This document shows, piece by piece, positions 1-10,612 of a DNA stretch of 64,000 nucleotides. A program made the translations under genes and the position numbers. A model generated the notes under the pieces. The model was not told the origin of the DNA, ran no database searches, and saw only the letters and a list, made by a program, of their open reading frames with translations. Positions within the stretch are counted from its first letter, which is position 1. The number at the start of each line of letters is the position of its first letter. The DNA is from Ignelater luminosus (taxonomy: Eukaryota > Arthropoda > Insecta > Coleoptera > Elateridae), in contig VTPC01008819.1 of NCBI GenBank assembly GCA_011009095.1, positions 25,968-89,967 on the forward strand, read 5' to 3'.

Positions 1-318
1 GACTTCAAGTTGACCCCAAATTTGATACATCTAATCGTGATTTTGTTTTAATCTGATTTCGTTGTCAGAACCTATGAAGCAATAGTTAATAATTTTATTT
101 ATCAAAGCATCTCTAACACTAAAATCTTTTGCTGAAGATGGACATTTAACCTCTATTATGAAATCATCGTGAATTAAACCATCTGGAGAAGCGCCGATTA
201 ATGGGTAGTTTTTATGAATAAAAAGATCACAGGATGCTACATTTAAATTGTATTCTCCTTCAAATAACTGAATTGCATGGATTCCATTTGATATGTCATA
301 TTCTAACGACTTTTATGT
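1..318 (-). pseudogene. YqaJ-type exonuclease relic (copy 1)
   Basis: Translation of the minus strand gives a run ending in 'LIGASPDGLI', then 'IIEVKCPSSAKD', then 'RLKQNHD' and a 'YQIWGQL'-like segment. These are the nuclease core of the YqaJ/lambda-exonuclease fold (SPDG, the E-x-K motif of the PD-(D/E)xK family, and the Y-x-Q-x-x-G-Q-L box). The family processes double-stranded DNA ends. In animals such genes occur as second genes of some ISL2EU/PHIS-type DNA transposons and as stray copies of uncertain origin. The copy is cut by the window edge and is broken. Family assignment is good; whether it came from a transposon or a virus is unknown. Confidence 0.7.
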
Positions 319-2668
319 GAGATGAATACAATAAAGACTTTACTATATATGTGGTGGGAGTTGTTGGCCTAATTTTACAAATTCGTTGAAAATTACTAGC
401 AGTAGCCGATACGATTTTTCACTAAACCTGTTAGGATTTGTGTTCACGGTATCGGACATGTGCGCGTTTTGTGAACTGCTATAAAACAATTATATGGTGC
501 GGGTACAAAATGCTGTGCATTTGGTAACAATAGGGATCTCAGCGTGTCGCCCGTTTGAAGCTTTTGTAAAAGGTGTTGGTGTCAGCGTGACGTCGGGTGC
601 ACGGGCATTCTCTTAGGGGCAGTTAAGAATTTCCGGTACTTAGTGTTCAGCAATGTATGCCGCCTTTTGTAAGAATCGATGCCATATGTGTAAGGGACGA
701 AAAAATAGGGGTGCACAGTGGACAGAAATGCAAGTGGGCAGCTTTGTTTAGATGGTTAATTTTAGTTTTTCAGGAGCTTTTAAGACATAGTTGGTTAAAA
801 GACACAGGACGAACAAGTCCCGTTCGCTGTAATCTTCTCTGTAATTGTTTGAAAATAAATGTAGGTAGTTTAAAAAGGGAATTTTTTTTATGTATCAAAC
901 AATACTGAACAAAAGTTTTAAGAAATTCATCAAAACCATTTTGGATTTGCTCTATGTTTACCTGTTAAGTACCTCTTTATCAAAAGAATTGCAATCATCC
1001 TCTCTTTATTTTCAATTTAATGTTTCCTAGAAATCTTATTTAGACAAGTTTGGGAAATCTACTTCAACTTAAGGCTGCTAAGGAGAGCTCGAAAACATCG
1101 GAATTTTAGAATAGAGCATAGTATACGTCGTACTCGTAGCATCTCTGTTGACGTAGCAATATCTAACGAGGTATAACGTATAAGACTAGATAATTTTGCA
1201 GCTGATTTTAGGCCTCCGTTCTTACTCATCTTGTCACTATAATCCCTTTTTTGTTCAAAAATGTGTTACTTTTACACTCAAACAGGTATATCCAGGTATA
1301 TAACAAACATATTTTTACAAGAACGAAAAGGTTTTACGATTGTTCAAGAACTATCGGCCCAAAGTAATTTTCTTTTTGAGTTAAAACAGTTAATTTGAAT
1401 TCACTTATAAATTAATTTAGTAGACTTGCTATAACATTCAGAATTATATTATTATTGTTACGTAATGTAAATAATACAGGGCATAAAATTGATTCGCGCA
1501 CCATAGGGATTTCAATAGTAAATTGTTTTAATGTTCAAGTGTTTCCTACCCTAATTATTTTAGAGCAAAGTGTTCATAGGGTTTTTGTAGAAAATAAAAT
1601 ATTTACTGCATTTGTACACGTCGTTGCTTTTTATTTTCCATTTTCTAGAACTAGAAAAATTTAAAAAAATGTAGATCTCTAGTTTTATAACAATCAGTTA
1701 TGTATTGAAGTCATTTTAACAAACCATTTTTTGTTTACTTGTTCACATAAGTCAATTTAAGTGTTAGGAGTCAGTGTTAATATGTATATTTTTATAAGTG
1801 TTTGACTCCGAAAATGTATTCGGTAGACGTAAAAGTGCAAATAGGGAAGTAATGGATACTGAATTTGGCTTGCACTGCTTCAGTGTGAAGTGTAGTAAAT
1901 TAAAGTTTTGCTAATTCTTTACCGGAAAGGTTATTTTGAATACTTATACAGGGCTTTCATTTCAAAACTTTTCACCTTGAATAACTCTTTCAATTGTAAA
2001 ATTATCAAAAATCGCTAAAACAAGGCGATTTTGTTTTGGAGGGGGACATTTAATAACCTATTCTAATCAGTTGAGAAACTTCCACCCTCCCCCCAACCAA
2101 CTCCATCCCAGAATTTTAAATAGTACTATCTCATGTGTGATATATCGTTTTAAAGGGTATAAAATTCTCAGTCTTTTACATTAAAGAAAATTAAAATCGG
2201 CTGAGCCGTTCGTGAACTAGACAGAAATGTAGTTAATTCAATTATTTCAATTCTTATAGGTAACTCAACTTATCAAATTCTCAAACTGTATTCCACTGTT
2301 ATTTTAACGATAACGCAATCTATTAACTGATTAAGTGTGGACACGAATTCCGTTGTTGCCAAATTTGTTGGTGGTAAACGAGTTAATTATTCATAAAAAG
2401 GATCATATTGAAACACGTTGTAAAGCTGCTGATATTTTTTAATTTTAATGGAAGTTTTCTCACCATAATACATGGAAGTGCAGATGACACTGTTGCAGGT
2501 TATTATACCAAAAGTTTCTTGAAGAAACGCGGAAAGCTGCAGTTACGTTCAAAAAAACGTAAGTGAAAATTCTTAAATGTAATAGTTTTTCTAGTGGTAA
2601 AGTCGTGCAGACAAATATATAAATGTTCGTTCCATTCTGTGCATGCTGCAACTGAGTGCGTCCCGGAT
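319..2668. other. No recognised gene
   Basis: AT-rich sequence with only short, unsupported reading frames. Around 1990-2230 there is a C-rich patch followed by text resembling interspersed insect repeats ('AAAATCGGCTGAGCCGTTCG'), which hints at an unclassified non-autonomous element, but I could not define its ends. Just upstream of the YqaJ relic that begins at 2669 there may be more decayed coding sequence of the same gene, without a motif I can name. Confidence 0.4.
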
Positions 2669-3276
2669 ATGGATCCCGAATTTTATAAACAAAAATGCAA
2701 TGAATTCGTGCAAGATCTCCACAAAGCAGATAGAAAAGCTATTTGTGAAGCCACTGTTTTATAGTCAAATAACAAGTGGATTTCCGAAAGACGCAAACGT
2801 CTAACGGCGTCTAACTTTGGGAAGATTTGCAAATTTCGTAAAACTACGTCCACAGTTGCTAATCTGCTATATAACCCTTTCAAGGGAAATAATGCAACAC
2901 CATTTGGGTTTGAAAAAGAAGAGAATGTTAAAAAGCAATTCGAAGCTTCATGCGGCCTTCAAGTAAGAAAATCCGGGCTCGTTATAGATCCCAAGTCACC
3001 TTTCCTAGCATGCTCCCCGGACGGCCTATTAATGATGATGCAGTCATTGAAATTAAAACATCGGTCAAAAGTGGTAATTGTTCATCAATCGAGATTTGTA
3101 AAGCCAAATTAATAGATTTTTGCGAATTCGATGACAACAGACAAACCATGTCTCTTAAAAAGACGCACAGTTATTACTATCAAGTGCAAGGTCTTCTCAA
3201 TATTACAAAAAGGGTTTTGTGCTATTTTGTTGTTGCAACCCAAGCCGAAATTTTTGTCGAATGTATAACGAGGTAA
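2669..3276 (+). pseudogene. YqaJ-type exonuclease relic (copy 2)
   Basis: This is a second, longer and divergent copy of a YqaJ-type nuclease. From the ATG at 2669 the protein runs through 'ERRKRLTASNFGKIC', a typical N-terminal helix, then 'NPFKGNNATPFGFEKEENV', 'FLACSPDGL', 'VIEIKTSVKSG', and ends with 'HSYYYQVQGLLNITKRVLCY' and 'EIFVECI'. The SPDG, E-x-K and YYYQVQG boxes are all visible, so the fold assignment is strong. The reading frame is broken in more than one place, so it is a fossil. No flanking terminal repeats were found. It is not a close copy of the 1-318 relic, so two separate family members or insertions are likely. Confidence 0.75.
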
Positions 3277-3583
3277 AATAATGTTTTATATTTATTGTAA
3301 ACTTTTTAGCTATCTTCTGTATTCCAAAGATTAAAACTTCTGGAGAGGCATGGAAGTCAAACTGAGAGCATTCTACACCAATACACTACTTCCAAAACTC
3401 ATCAATCCTCGACAAAGCCTAGAAATGCAACTTCGCTAAATCTATATGCAATAACTATGATTGAATATTGTGAATTCTATTATACCTCAACAACTGAGGC
3501 AGTGATACAAGTAAATTAATAAAAAGCTCGTAGAAGTTTTATCCAATTTGATGTTTGATTTTTTTCTCTCCTACATATACATA

Positions 3584-3869
3584 CAGGGTATTTTAGGCTA
3601 CTAAGAACATACAAATTTTAACGTGGAAAAAAAAACTGTTGGATCAGAGTCTGTTCATGCCAATTACAGCCATTAGAAATAATGTAAAATGACATTTCAG
3701 AAAACATAACAATAGCTTTATAATAAATGTCTAATCATGACGTTTATTGAAAATTATGAAGTATTTGTTTTTTCTGAAATGTCAGTTTACATAGGCATAA
3801 GCAAACTCTGATCATAACGATTTTTTCCCATGTTAAAATTCTTATGTTCCGAGTGACCTAAAACACCCG
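3584..3869. mobile_element. 286-bp MITE with TA target duplication
   Basis: The left end reads CAGGGTATTTTAGG and the right end is its inverse, CCTAAAACACCCG. Each is flanked by TA (3582-3583 and 3870-3871). The inverted similarity continues inward for about 70 bp, including 'GATCAGAGT' near both ends. There is no coding capacity. Ends of this form with TA duplications are typical of non-autonomous Tc1/mariner elements. Confidence 0.75.
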
Positions 3870-3927
3870 TATATGCATGTTTCAATCATACTAATTAAAT
3901 TGATTATCAGAGCGCTAAAAGTATATA

Positions 3928-5100
3928 CAGGGTGTATTACCTCATCTAGAGAATATCAACGCTACTCGAATCTGCATCAAAAACTATATAAGAAACTCTA
4001 GTACCAATTTGTTATTAACTCTTTGGTTGTGGAAATATTAAGAGTCGTAAATTTATATATAATTTGCTTATGACTGCCTAAAATTATTACATAAAAGTAA
4101 CCACCCTTAGTTTAGATACCAGAAAACATACACAATCATATTTTTCTCCTATTTACCAGCAATTTTCTTTAAAATGGCTTTTACATAATGCAATGGCTAT
4201 GATTTACTTGTTTGTAGAAGATATTGCAATACTGTATTGTTTAATTAGACGGTCGCTGAGCATTTGGTACACCTACATTATTTTTATTGGGTGGCTTTGA
4301 ATGTCAAAAACGTCACTTTGGGCTAAGCTGTGCAAGTTGCTTAAGTTGTCATTGACAATCTTATTTTTCGTTTTTTGTTAAGGTTTGCTACTGTTATTTA
4401 ATCGTTTAATTGAAAGCATGGAATATACATTCAACGAATACGTGGATATGTACCTACATTAGGAGAGTGTCGTGGTAATTTTCATGCAGCTCAAGCTTTG
4501 TATGCAGAAAGGTACCCGAACAGAAGACATCCTAATGCCAACCTTATCCAGCGACTAAACCGGTGATTACGAGAAACAGGAAGATCAGTACCCTTCATGG
4601 GGTAGATGGAGGCCGTGCTCGTAGAGTACTACTGCCGCAAGTAGAAGAAGAAATATTAAACGTATATTTGAAAATGAACCCACTGAAAGTGGGTAACATG
4701 TTGATAGGACAACGGATTTTGCCACATCGTTTAAATGCAAATAACTATATTAATTTTCTTACCAACAATTTACCGGACCTCCTTGAAGACGAGCCTTTAG
4801 CAACCGAAGACGAACTGATTGAACGCATCAACTATGCAGTTACCACGATAAGAAACCAAAATATGCTTGAAAATTTGGAAGGGGATATCATTCGCCGAGC
4901 CATAAAATGTCGAGTGGCTGGAGGAGCTCATTTTGAACATCTTTTGCATTACGTGCTTTTACATATCTAATATCTTGTGATTAGAATAGTTTCAAATTAC
5001 TGTATTTGAAAATTATACAAATTCTTAATGTGCATAATTTACCTAAAAATGTTACTAAGGTAACCACGTTAATAAACTTATGACTTATTCTTGCTCTACT
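3928..5100 (+). mobile_element. Internally deleted IS630/mariner-type element (DUF4817 family)
   Basis: An end-like CAGGGTGTATTACC preceded by TA at 3926 precedes a decayed transposase. From the ATG at 4418 the N-terminus reads 'MEYTFNEYVDMYL', then 'AAQALYAERYPNRRHPNANL', the helix-turn-helix (DUF4817) of this insect family. At 4650-4970 the reading continues with 'VEEEILNVYLKMNP', then jumps to 'LPHRLNANNYINFL' and 'LPDLLEDEPLA', and finally to 'ERINYAVTTIRNQ' and 'GGAHFEHLLHYV'. The last segment is the typical C-terminus. The blocks holding the catalytic acidic residues are missing, and stops interrupt the first third. The right terminus was not found and may lie in the assembly gap. Confidence 0.65.
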
Positions 5101-5248
5101 TCCAACTTTCATGCAGCATTGCAAGTATTAAAAATTTTAAATGACGTTTATTTCGAAAAATATGCGTTTAAGACAAACATTTTTGTAACATTTGTTTGCT
5201 TAGTTTTTCAAGGAGAATCGAGTGGTGCTAAGATTTTCCACCTGAAAC

Positions 5249-5348
5249 NNNNNNNNNNNNNNNNNNNNNNNNNNNNNNNNNNNNNNNNNNNNNNNNNNNN
5301 NNNNNNNNNNNNNNNNNNNNNNNNNNNNNNNNNNNNNNNNNNNNNNNN
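5249..5348. other. Assembly gap (100 N)
   Basis: A run of exactly 100 N, the usual placeholder for a gap of unknown size. Reading frames that cross it are meaningless. Confidence 0.99.
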
Positions 5349-5592
5349 TCGACATACATTGTTTATAAATTTATCTGTTTCTGATGTCGCAGTATAGTAG
5401 TGATGAATCTTTTTTAGCGCCAATAATAACGAATTGCAATTTAAAAATAGTTGTTGTTTTTTAAAAATTCTTATTTGAGTGCTAAAACGACTGACGACAA
5501 TGAATAAAAAAACATTTAAAAATCGGTTTGAAAGCTATAGTATAATGTGAGAGAAAATCAAAATTCACCTACGCAAATGTTAACTTTTGTTA

Positions 5593-6901
5593 TAAAGGGT
5601 TTTCCAATAAGAGGTGTTATTTTGATATTCAAAGAAAAGTGCCATTTTTTAATATAAATGATCGGTTGTTTATTTCATTATAAAGAGGAAGGTATGCCGT
5701 TAATAGTGGAAAATAACATCAGGCAAATGACCACCACGACCACGCTTACAGGACAATATCCTTTTCATGAAATTTTCCATAACCAAATCGCAAAGTGGCT
5801 GCCCTATGTCCTCGATAGCCTCACGAATTCCATCTTTGAGGTCTTGAATCGACGCTGGGCTGTTGGCGTAGACCTTCTCTTTCACGTGGCCCCAAAGAAA
5901 GAAGTCGCAAGGTGTTAAATCACAAGATCTCGGTGGCCAATTGTGATCACCTCTTCGAGAGATAACACGGTCCGGAAACTTTTTCCGTAAAAGATCAATG
6001 GTTTCGTTGCTTGTGTGGCACGTAGCGCCGTCTTGTTGAAAGTAAACGTTGTCCAGATCAATACCATCCAATTCCGGCCATAAAAAATCGTTAATCATCT
6101 CTCGATAGCGCAATCCAGTCACCGTAACTGTTGCTCCAGCCTCATTTTCGAAAAAGTAAGGTCCAATGACTCCGCCGGACCATAAACCGCACCAAACAGT
6201 CACACGTTGAGGATAGAGAGACTTTTCAACAATAACTCTTGGATTTTCTGAGCCCCAGATCCGACAATTTTGCTTGTTGACGAAGCCACCGAGGTGGAAA
6301 TGGGCCTCATCACTCAAGATGATTTTTCGATGGAATTCTGGATCATTTTCATGCATTTCAACGACCCAATCAGCAAAGACACGACGTTGTTGATGATCGG
6401 CCGGCTTGAGTTCTTGTGTTAACTGGACTTTATAAGCCTTAAGACCCAAATCTTTATGCAAAATACGGTGTAATGACGTTTGTGGAATGGCTAATTCCAA
6501 AGAACGACGAGGAATGGACAAACCTGGGTTTTCTTTAACACTTTCGGCTACAACAGCAATATTCTCGGCTGTTCTTGAGCGACGTGCACGGGTTTTATTC
6601 TTCACATCACTAACTTGTCCCAAGAGCTCGAATTTTTTCACCAATTTCTGTATTGCGGTCCGACAAGGTGCTTCACGGTGACCCAAAAATGTTCGAGTTT
6701 TACGAACCGTCTCTGCCAAATTTTCACCATTTTTATAGTGAATTTTAATAATTTCAATGCGTTGTTGAAGCGTGTATAGTTCCATATTTATTAATGGCGT
6801 AGTTTCTACTTGTCAAATGTCAAAAAATGATAGCTTCAAAAGTGACATCTACCGAAACAGCGGGCTATTCAAAATAACACCTCTTATTGGAAAACCCTTT
6901 A
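5593..6901 (-). mobile_element. Complete rosa-like (DD41D) mariner transposon
   Basis: The ends are near-perfect inverted repeats starting TAAAGGGTTTTCCAATAAGA and continuing GGTGTTATTTTGA at the left, with the inverse at 6868-6901. TA lies at 5591-5592 and 6902-6903 as target duplication. The 1,309-bp element contains one uninterrupted transposase gene on the minus strand and little else. Matching ends, an intact gene and an intact TA duplication indicate a recent insertion. Confidence 0.9.
5700..6785 (-). CDS. Transposase, rosa-like DD41D mariner family
   Basis: This 361-residue protein is the cut-and-paste transposase of the surrounding element. Residues 1-60 are a helix-turn-helix of the DUF4817 type ('YTLQQRIEIIKIHYKNGEN'). 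A second DNA-binding region follows around residues 70-125, with the basic 'KNKTRARRSRTAENI'. The catalytic core shows 'KIILSDEAHFHLGG' (first Asp), 'VYFQQDGATCHTS' (second Asp) and 'RSCDLTPCDFFLWG' (third Asp). I count 41 residues between the second and third catalytic Asp, the spacing that defines the rosa group. Family length is about 340-370, so it is full length. The start at 6785 is the only ATG that keeps the first helix. No stop or frameshift is present, so it may still encode active enzyme. Confidence 0.9.
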   Translation of the reverse strand: MELYTLQQRIEIIKIHYKNGENLAETVRKTRTFLGHREAPCRTAIQKLVKKFELLGQVSDVKNKTRARRSRTAENIAVVAESVKENPGLSIPRRSLELAIPQTSLHRILHKDLGLKAYKVQLTQELKPADHQQRRVFADWVVEMHENDPEFHRKIILSDEAHFHLGGFVNKQNCRIWGSENPRVIVEKSLYPQRVTVWCGLWSGGVIGPYFFENEAGATVTVTGLRYREMINDFLWPELDGIDLDNVYFQQDGATCHTSNETIDLLRKKFPDRVISRRGDHNWPPRSCDLTPCDFFLWGHVKEKVYANSPASIQDLKDGIREAIEDIGQPLCDLVMENFMKRILSCKRGRGGHLPDVIFHY

Positions 6902-9067
6902 TAATACTACTAATTACTAATAATTTTTTATTTATGATAATTGCACCTTTCTTATATAAAAGATTATAAACACAAACGACAATTAGGTTTTCCTTATAAA
7001 ACATTGTAATGTTGTACTTACTTTTAAATATATTACTATTATTATTACTATTATTGCTACTACAATTATTATTATTATTATTAAATTGCTCTTATTCTGA
7101 AGTCGTTAAATTATCTCATTGAATTACATTCGACTGTTTTTATTTTTATTTGTAGAATGAATGGCTAAAAGCAATATACTGCGATTTCTAACACTTTTTG
7201 TCCCCTACCGAACTAATCATGTTGTCTGTTGTAATCCTATTGTAGTTATGACAACTCGAAAATTTTTAATTTACGAATTTCACAGGTAGTAAGTAGTGTA
7301 AGGTGTTGCCTAACTTATAGAATGCAAACCAGCAGATTAGTAAGGTATCAGCTTCAATGATTTCAGCAGCTTTTTTTTGATATGGTTGTAGTCTAACGAA
7401 TTTAGTCTTCAGATACTAAAATATAAGCCTAAAATATATGCTTTTATAGAAGTTTTAATTTAGTTATTGCATTCGTTTGCCGGTTTTTCATGCCGTTAAC
7501 TGGAAACTATCAGATTTTATAAAATGCAAATTAAATCATTTTTCTTGCATATTACTCTATAAATGCACCCAAAATACAAACAACTAACATATCCAGGCTC
7601 GAGAAGTTTCAAGACTTTTTGTTTAATACGCGAAATGCCGTTGGAAACATTCTTAAAAATACCCTCGCAACCGTGGTTGCCTAATACCTCTCCTTAAAAG
7701 CCTTAACATGATATATTCAACAAAACAATTTTATTTCTCAATACCACACCCTGTTGATTAATAATAATTTTTTGTTGTTTAGTATGAATGAAAATACACT
7801 GCTTAGAAGTTTGCAATATGGAAGTTCGAATACGATTAGGTTTTCTGCATTCTTGCAATTGTGCTAGAATTCAAATATTATACAGGTATGTGGTATGTTT
7901 CATTTATTTCTTGTTAATGCACATTATAAACAATCTTTCAAACGTCATGTAGTAGCAGTTGCGGTAGTTGTAGTCCATTTACTTTTATATTACTTATTGA
8001 GTAAAACCGAAGTCTTTTTATTACTTGAATCATGTCGTGCAACAATTTGTACCTGCACGTTTGTTACAATTCTTCAAGAATTGTAAGTTGGTAGTAAAAA
8101 GTCAGAGAGAATAGCCACGCGACCACAAAGACCCCCTACCGACACTTTGTAACTACAACTACTGGTTTATTGGGGGTCATAAATCATTTTTGTCTTGAAG
8201 AATTCTACGAAGTAGAAGTATTGTTGGTTGCATGTTTACCTATCTTTTAAAAACATACAATCAAAATTCTACCATAAGGGCGGTCTATTGTTTTTAAATC
8301 TGTATCAATTCCAACAAAAATAACGTAAAATCTCTTATAGTTTCAAAGAAAACATTTAATAAAAAAAATCACTTTTTGATGTTTTTTTAAAACAACAAAC
8401 GGTTTTTTTGTGAAAGTGTATTAAGGGCGGTCTAGACATTTTAATTAAGATTATTTTAAGGTATCGCCCTCTTTTTCAACGTGTAAAATAAAAAAGTTAT
8501 CGGATTCCAAATATTACAGTATTTATCATTGCACCCAGGTTAGGTGCCGGGAAACCTTAATTCGTTTTCCTATTTTTAACATTCTTTGCATCATTACTTT
8601 TAATTAATCATAACTATTATATTTTTTAATTTAATTTACAATCATTATTAACATTGTAAAAGGACGTGTACTGACATATTAAAATAATTATTTTTGGACG
8701 ACCTATAAAGCTGAAAATAAAGGTCAAGAAAAAACAAACATTTAATTACTTGTAATAGTTTATTGAGAAATGTACTTACAAATAAATATCATGAAACATT
8801 AGAAATACCTCCTTTTTTAAATAAACTGTGCAATTTTAAGTTGGGGTCAAAAATGACCCCAGGTGGGTAGTATATGATTTTAAAGCAGGTGGGCTAGGAG
8901 GGTTAAAGTAAAAAACATGTAAGAAATTTCATTCGGATATCTCATTTTGTTCTTAAAATATTGAGAAAACAAAAAATTTTTGACGACTAGCAGGAATTTT
9001 TTGTGTTTTTTTATTTTCACTTACATCCTAGAAGTAAACAAAAAAGGATACACGATAATCAAAACAA
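6902..9067. other. No recognised gene; low-complexity ATT repeat
   Basis: AT-rich sequence. A degenerate (ATT)n microsatellite lies at about 7027-7082. A short direct repeat, AAGGGCGGTCTA, occurs near 8277 and 8424. The reading frame at 7895-8086 has no family features. The 3' part contains a possible piggyBac-type terminus, listed separately. Confidence 0.5.
8843..8906. repeat. Possible piggyBac-type terminus
   Basis: A perfect palindrome, GGGGTCAAAAATGACCCC (8843-8860), is followed by GGTGGGCTAGGAGGGTTAA, ending in TTAA at 8903-8906. GTCA-rich palindromes near a C/G-run and a TTAA target are common at piggyBac-like ends. I found no partner end in the window, so this is weak. Confidence 0.3.
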
Positions 9068-9073
9068 TTTATT
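9068..9073 (-). promoter_or_regulatory. Candidate polyadenylation signal of the synthase gene
   Basis: AATAAA on the minus strand, about 70 bases past the stop codon of the isoprenyl diphosphate synthase gene, which is a usual distance. Confidence 0.45.
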
Positions 9074-9140
9074 AATTAATAGTACCTATTAACCAGTGCT
9101 ACCTATCTAAAAATTATAAAAATAAAAAACAAAACAAGTT

Positions 9141-10612
9141 CTAAATTACTAAGGGACTCTCGGGCGTAAAGAACTCAGTCTGTAAAACTTCTTCAAAAAT
9201 GGCATTATATGATAATTTAGCCTTTTCTTCTAGAATTATATTCTTGTACTTATGAATCGCGTTCCTTGTGTATTCTTGTCCTCCACACTTTTCAATTATA
9301 GATCTGCAGTAGGTTAAGACTTCTACATCACGTGTTCTTTGACTTAGGATGTCTGTTTGTAGTTAAGTAAAATTATCGTCATTAGAAAAATTCTGTTAAT
9401 CAGAAAACCAAAACGGGCAAGTAAACATAGACTTGGCCCATCTACTAAGATTTGAATTAGAAACAAAAGGTGATCGAAGAAAAAGGATACCCTTAATTAT
9501 TTTTCCTTCTTCTGGAAAATTGTTAATTACGTAAACAATAGGATAACTGAATTTTCCTTCCGTGATGTCTTCACAAAATCCTTTGGTTTTCTGATACTGC
9601 AACGAAAATAAGAAATATAAAAAATTCGTTAATGTTTAAGCGTCAAACATGTAGTAGTTACCTCTACACTCCATAAATTTATATAGTCATCGTTGATTTG
9701 AAAATATAACCCAAGACAGGTTAATAGGCGAAGTAAAGCGTGTTTATCCAAATCTTCTGTTCTACCATATATATCCAAAACTTTATAGAATAGTAAACAG
9801 ATTGATCCAGTTTCTAAAAGGTGGAAAAGACTAATAAGTGGGTCGTCTTGATGTTAAGTGTGGTAAATGCTTACTTCTTATAACCATCAATTTATATTCT
9901 CCTTCTGTTGGGCAAATATAGTTATCCCGCCAATAAACGTCCATTACTTGACCAAGTACAATATCTCTACCTGCCATAGAAAGAAATCTCATTTGCTGAA
10001 ATGCCGATAATTAACTTTCTTATATGTAAATATAACTGACAAAATACTTACAGTTTTATCAGGGAATAGATCAGCGTATTGTGTGGTTATGCTCATAGTG
10101 CTACCAACCAAAAAGTGGAATAAATTTATACATTTCCCATTTCCATAAATAAGATGCGTACACGGTTTCCCCCTTCGCATAAGCGATCTATCTTGTATAT
10201 CATCCAGCCTAAAATTTAATTTATTAGAGTACCTCTTTTGATAAATCAATGAACAAATACATACACGAGAGTAACATTATGGACTAAATAACCTGCTTTT
10301 GATAAGAGATTCGTTACTCTCTCTGACGCTTTCATCCAGAAATTCATTGCTATTAACATTTTCTGTCTGAAATTTTTACCGTGACTCGACATCAAATATT
10401 TCATTGGTTCTACAATTCTCTACAAAAATGTTTAAAGAATCAGTAATAGTAATTCAACAAAGATAAATACTGACCTCTTCTACAGATACATCATCAATAG
10501 GGAAGTTTATGTTTATATATCTTCTTATTTCTTCTTTGTCTTTCTTTTGCAGATTTTCACCATCACTTCTGATATTTAATTCTTCCTCAATTTTTCTTAT
10601 AACCTCGTCCAT
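9141..10612 (-). CDS. trans-Isoprenyl diphosphate synthase, GGPP-synthase type, 7 exons
   Basis: By splicing the minus strand I obtain a 346-residue protein from exons 10612-10475, 10419-10265, 10208-10052, 9995-9875, 9813-9662, 9596-9491 and 9352-9141. Introns are 55-138 bp, all GT-AG, and every join keeps the frame. The family condenses allylic diphosphates with isopentenyl diphosphate. Visible motifs in order are GKNFRQKM (substrate loop, about residue 60), LDDIQDRSLMRRG (first Asp-rich motif, DDxxD, then RRG), GQVMDVYWRDNYICPTE, RKTGS, FQINDDYINL (second Asp-rich motif) and GFCEDITEGKFSYP, then ILSQRTRDVEVL and a 'GGQEYT' C-terminal helix. Length matches animal GGPP synthases (about 300-340). 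It is clearly divergent: 'LELHQGQG' of the human enzyme is replaced by 'DIVLGQV', and the Arg before the second motif is Asn. It may be an ordinary GGPP synthase, a GPP-type enzyme, or an insect terpene synthase derived from this family. The family call is strong; the product is not known. Confidence 0.88.

Noticed and set aside
657-908. 83-codon reading frame near the left edge
   Set aside because: No family motifs, no splice context, and composition like the surrounding noncoding DNA.
2460-2883. Minus-strand frames overlapping the start of the second YqaJ relic
   Set aside because: They are on the opposite strand to the YqaJ coding signal and have no motifs of their own.
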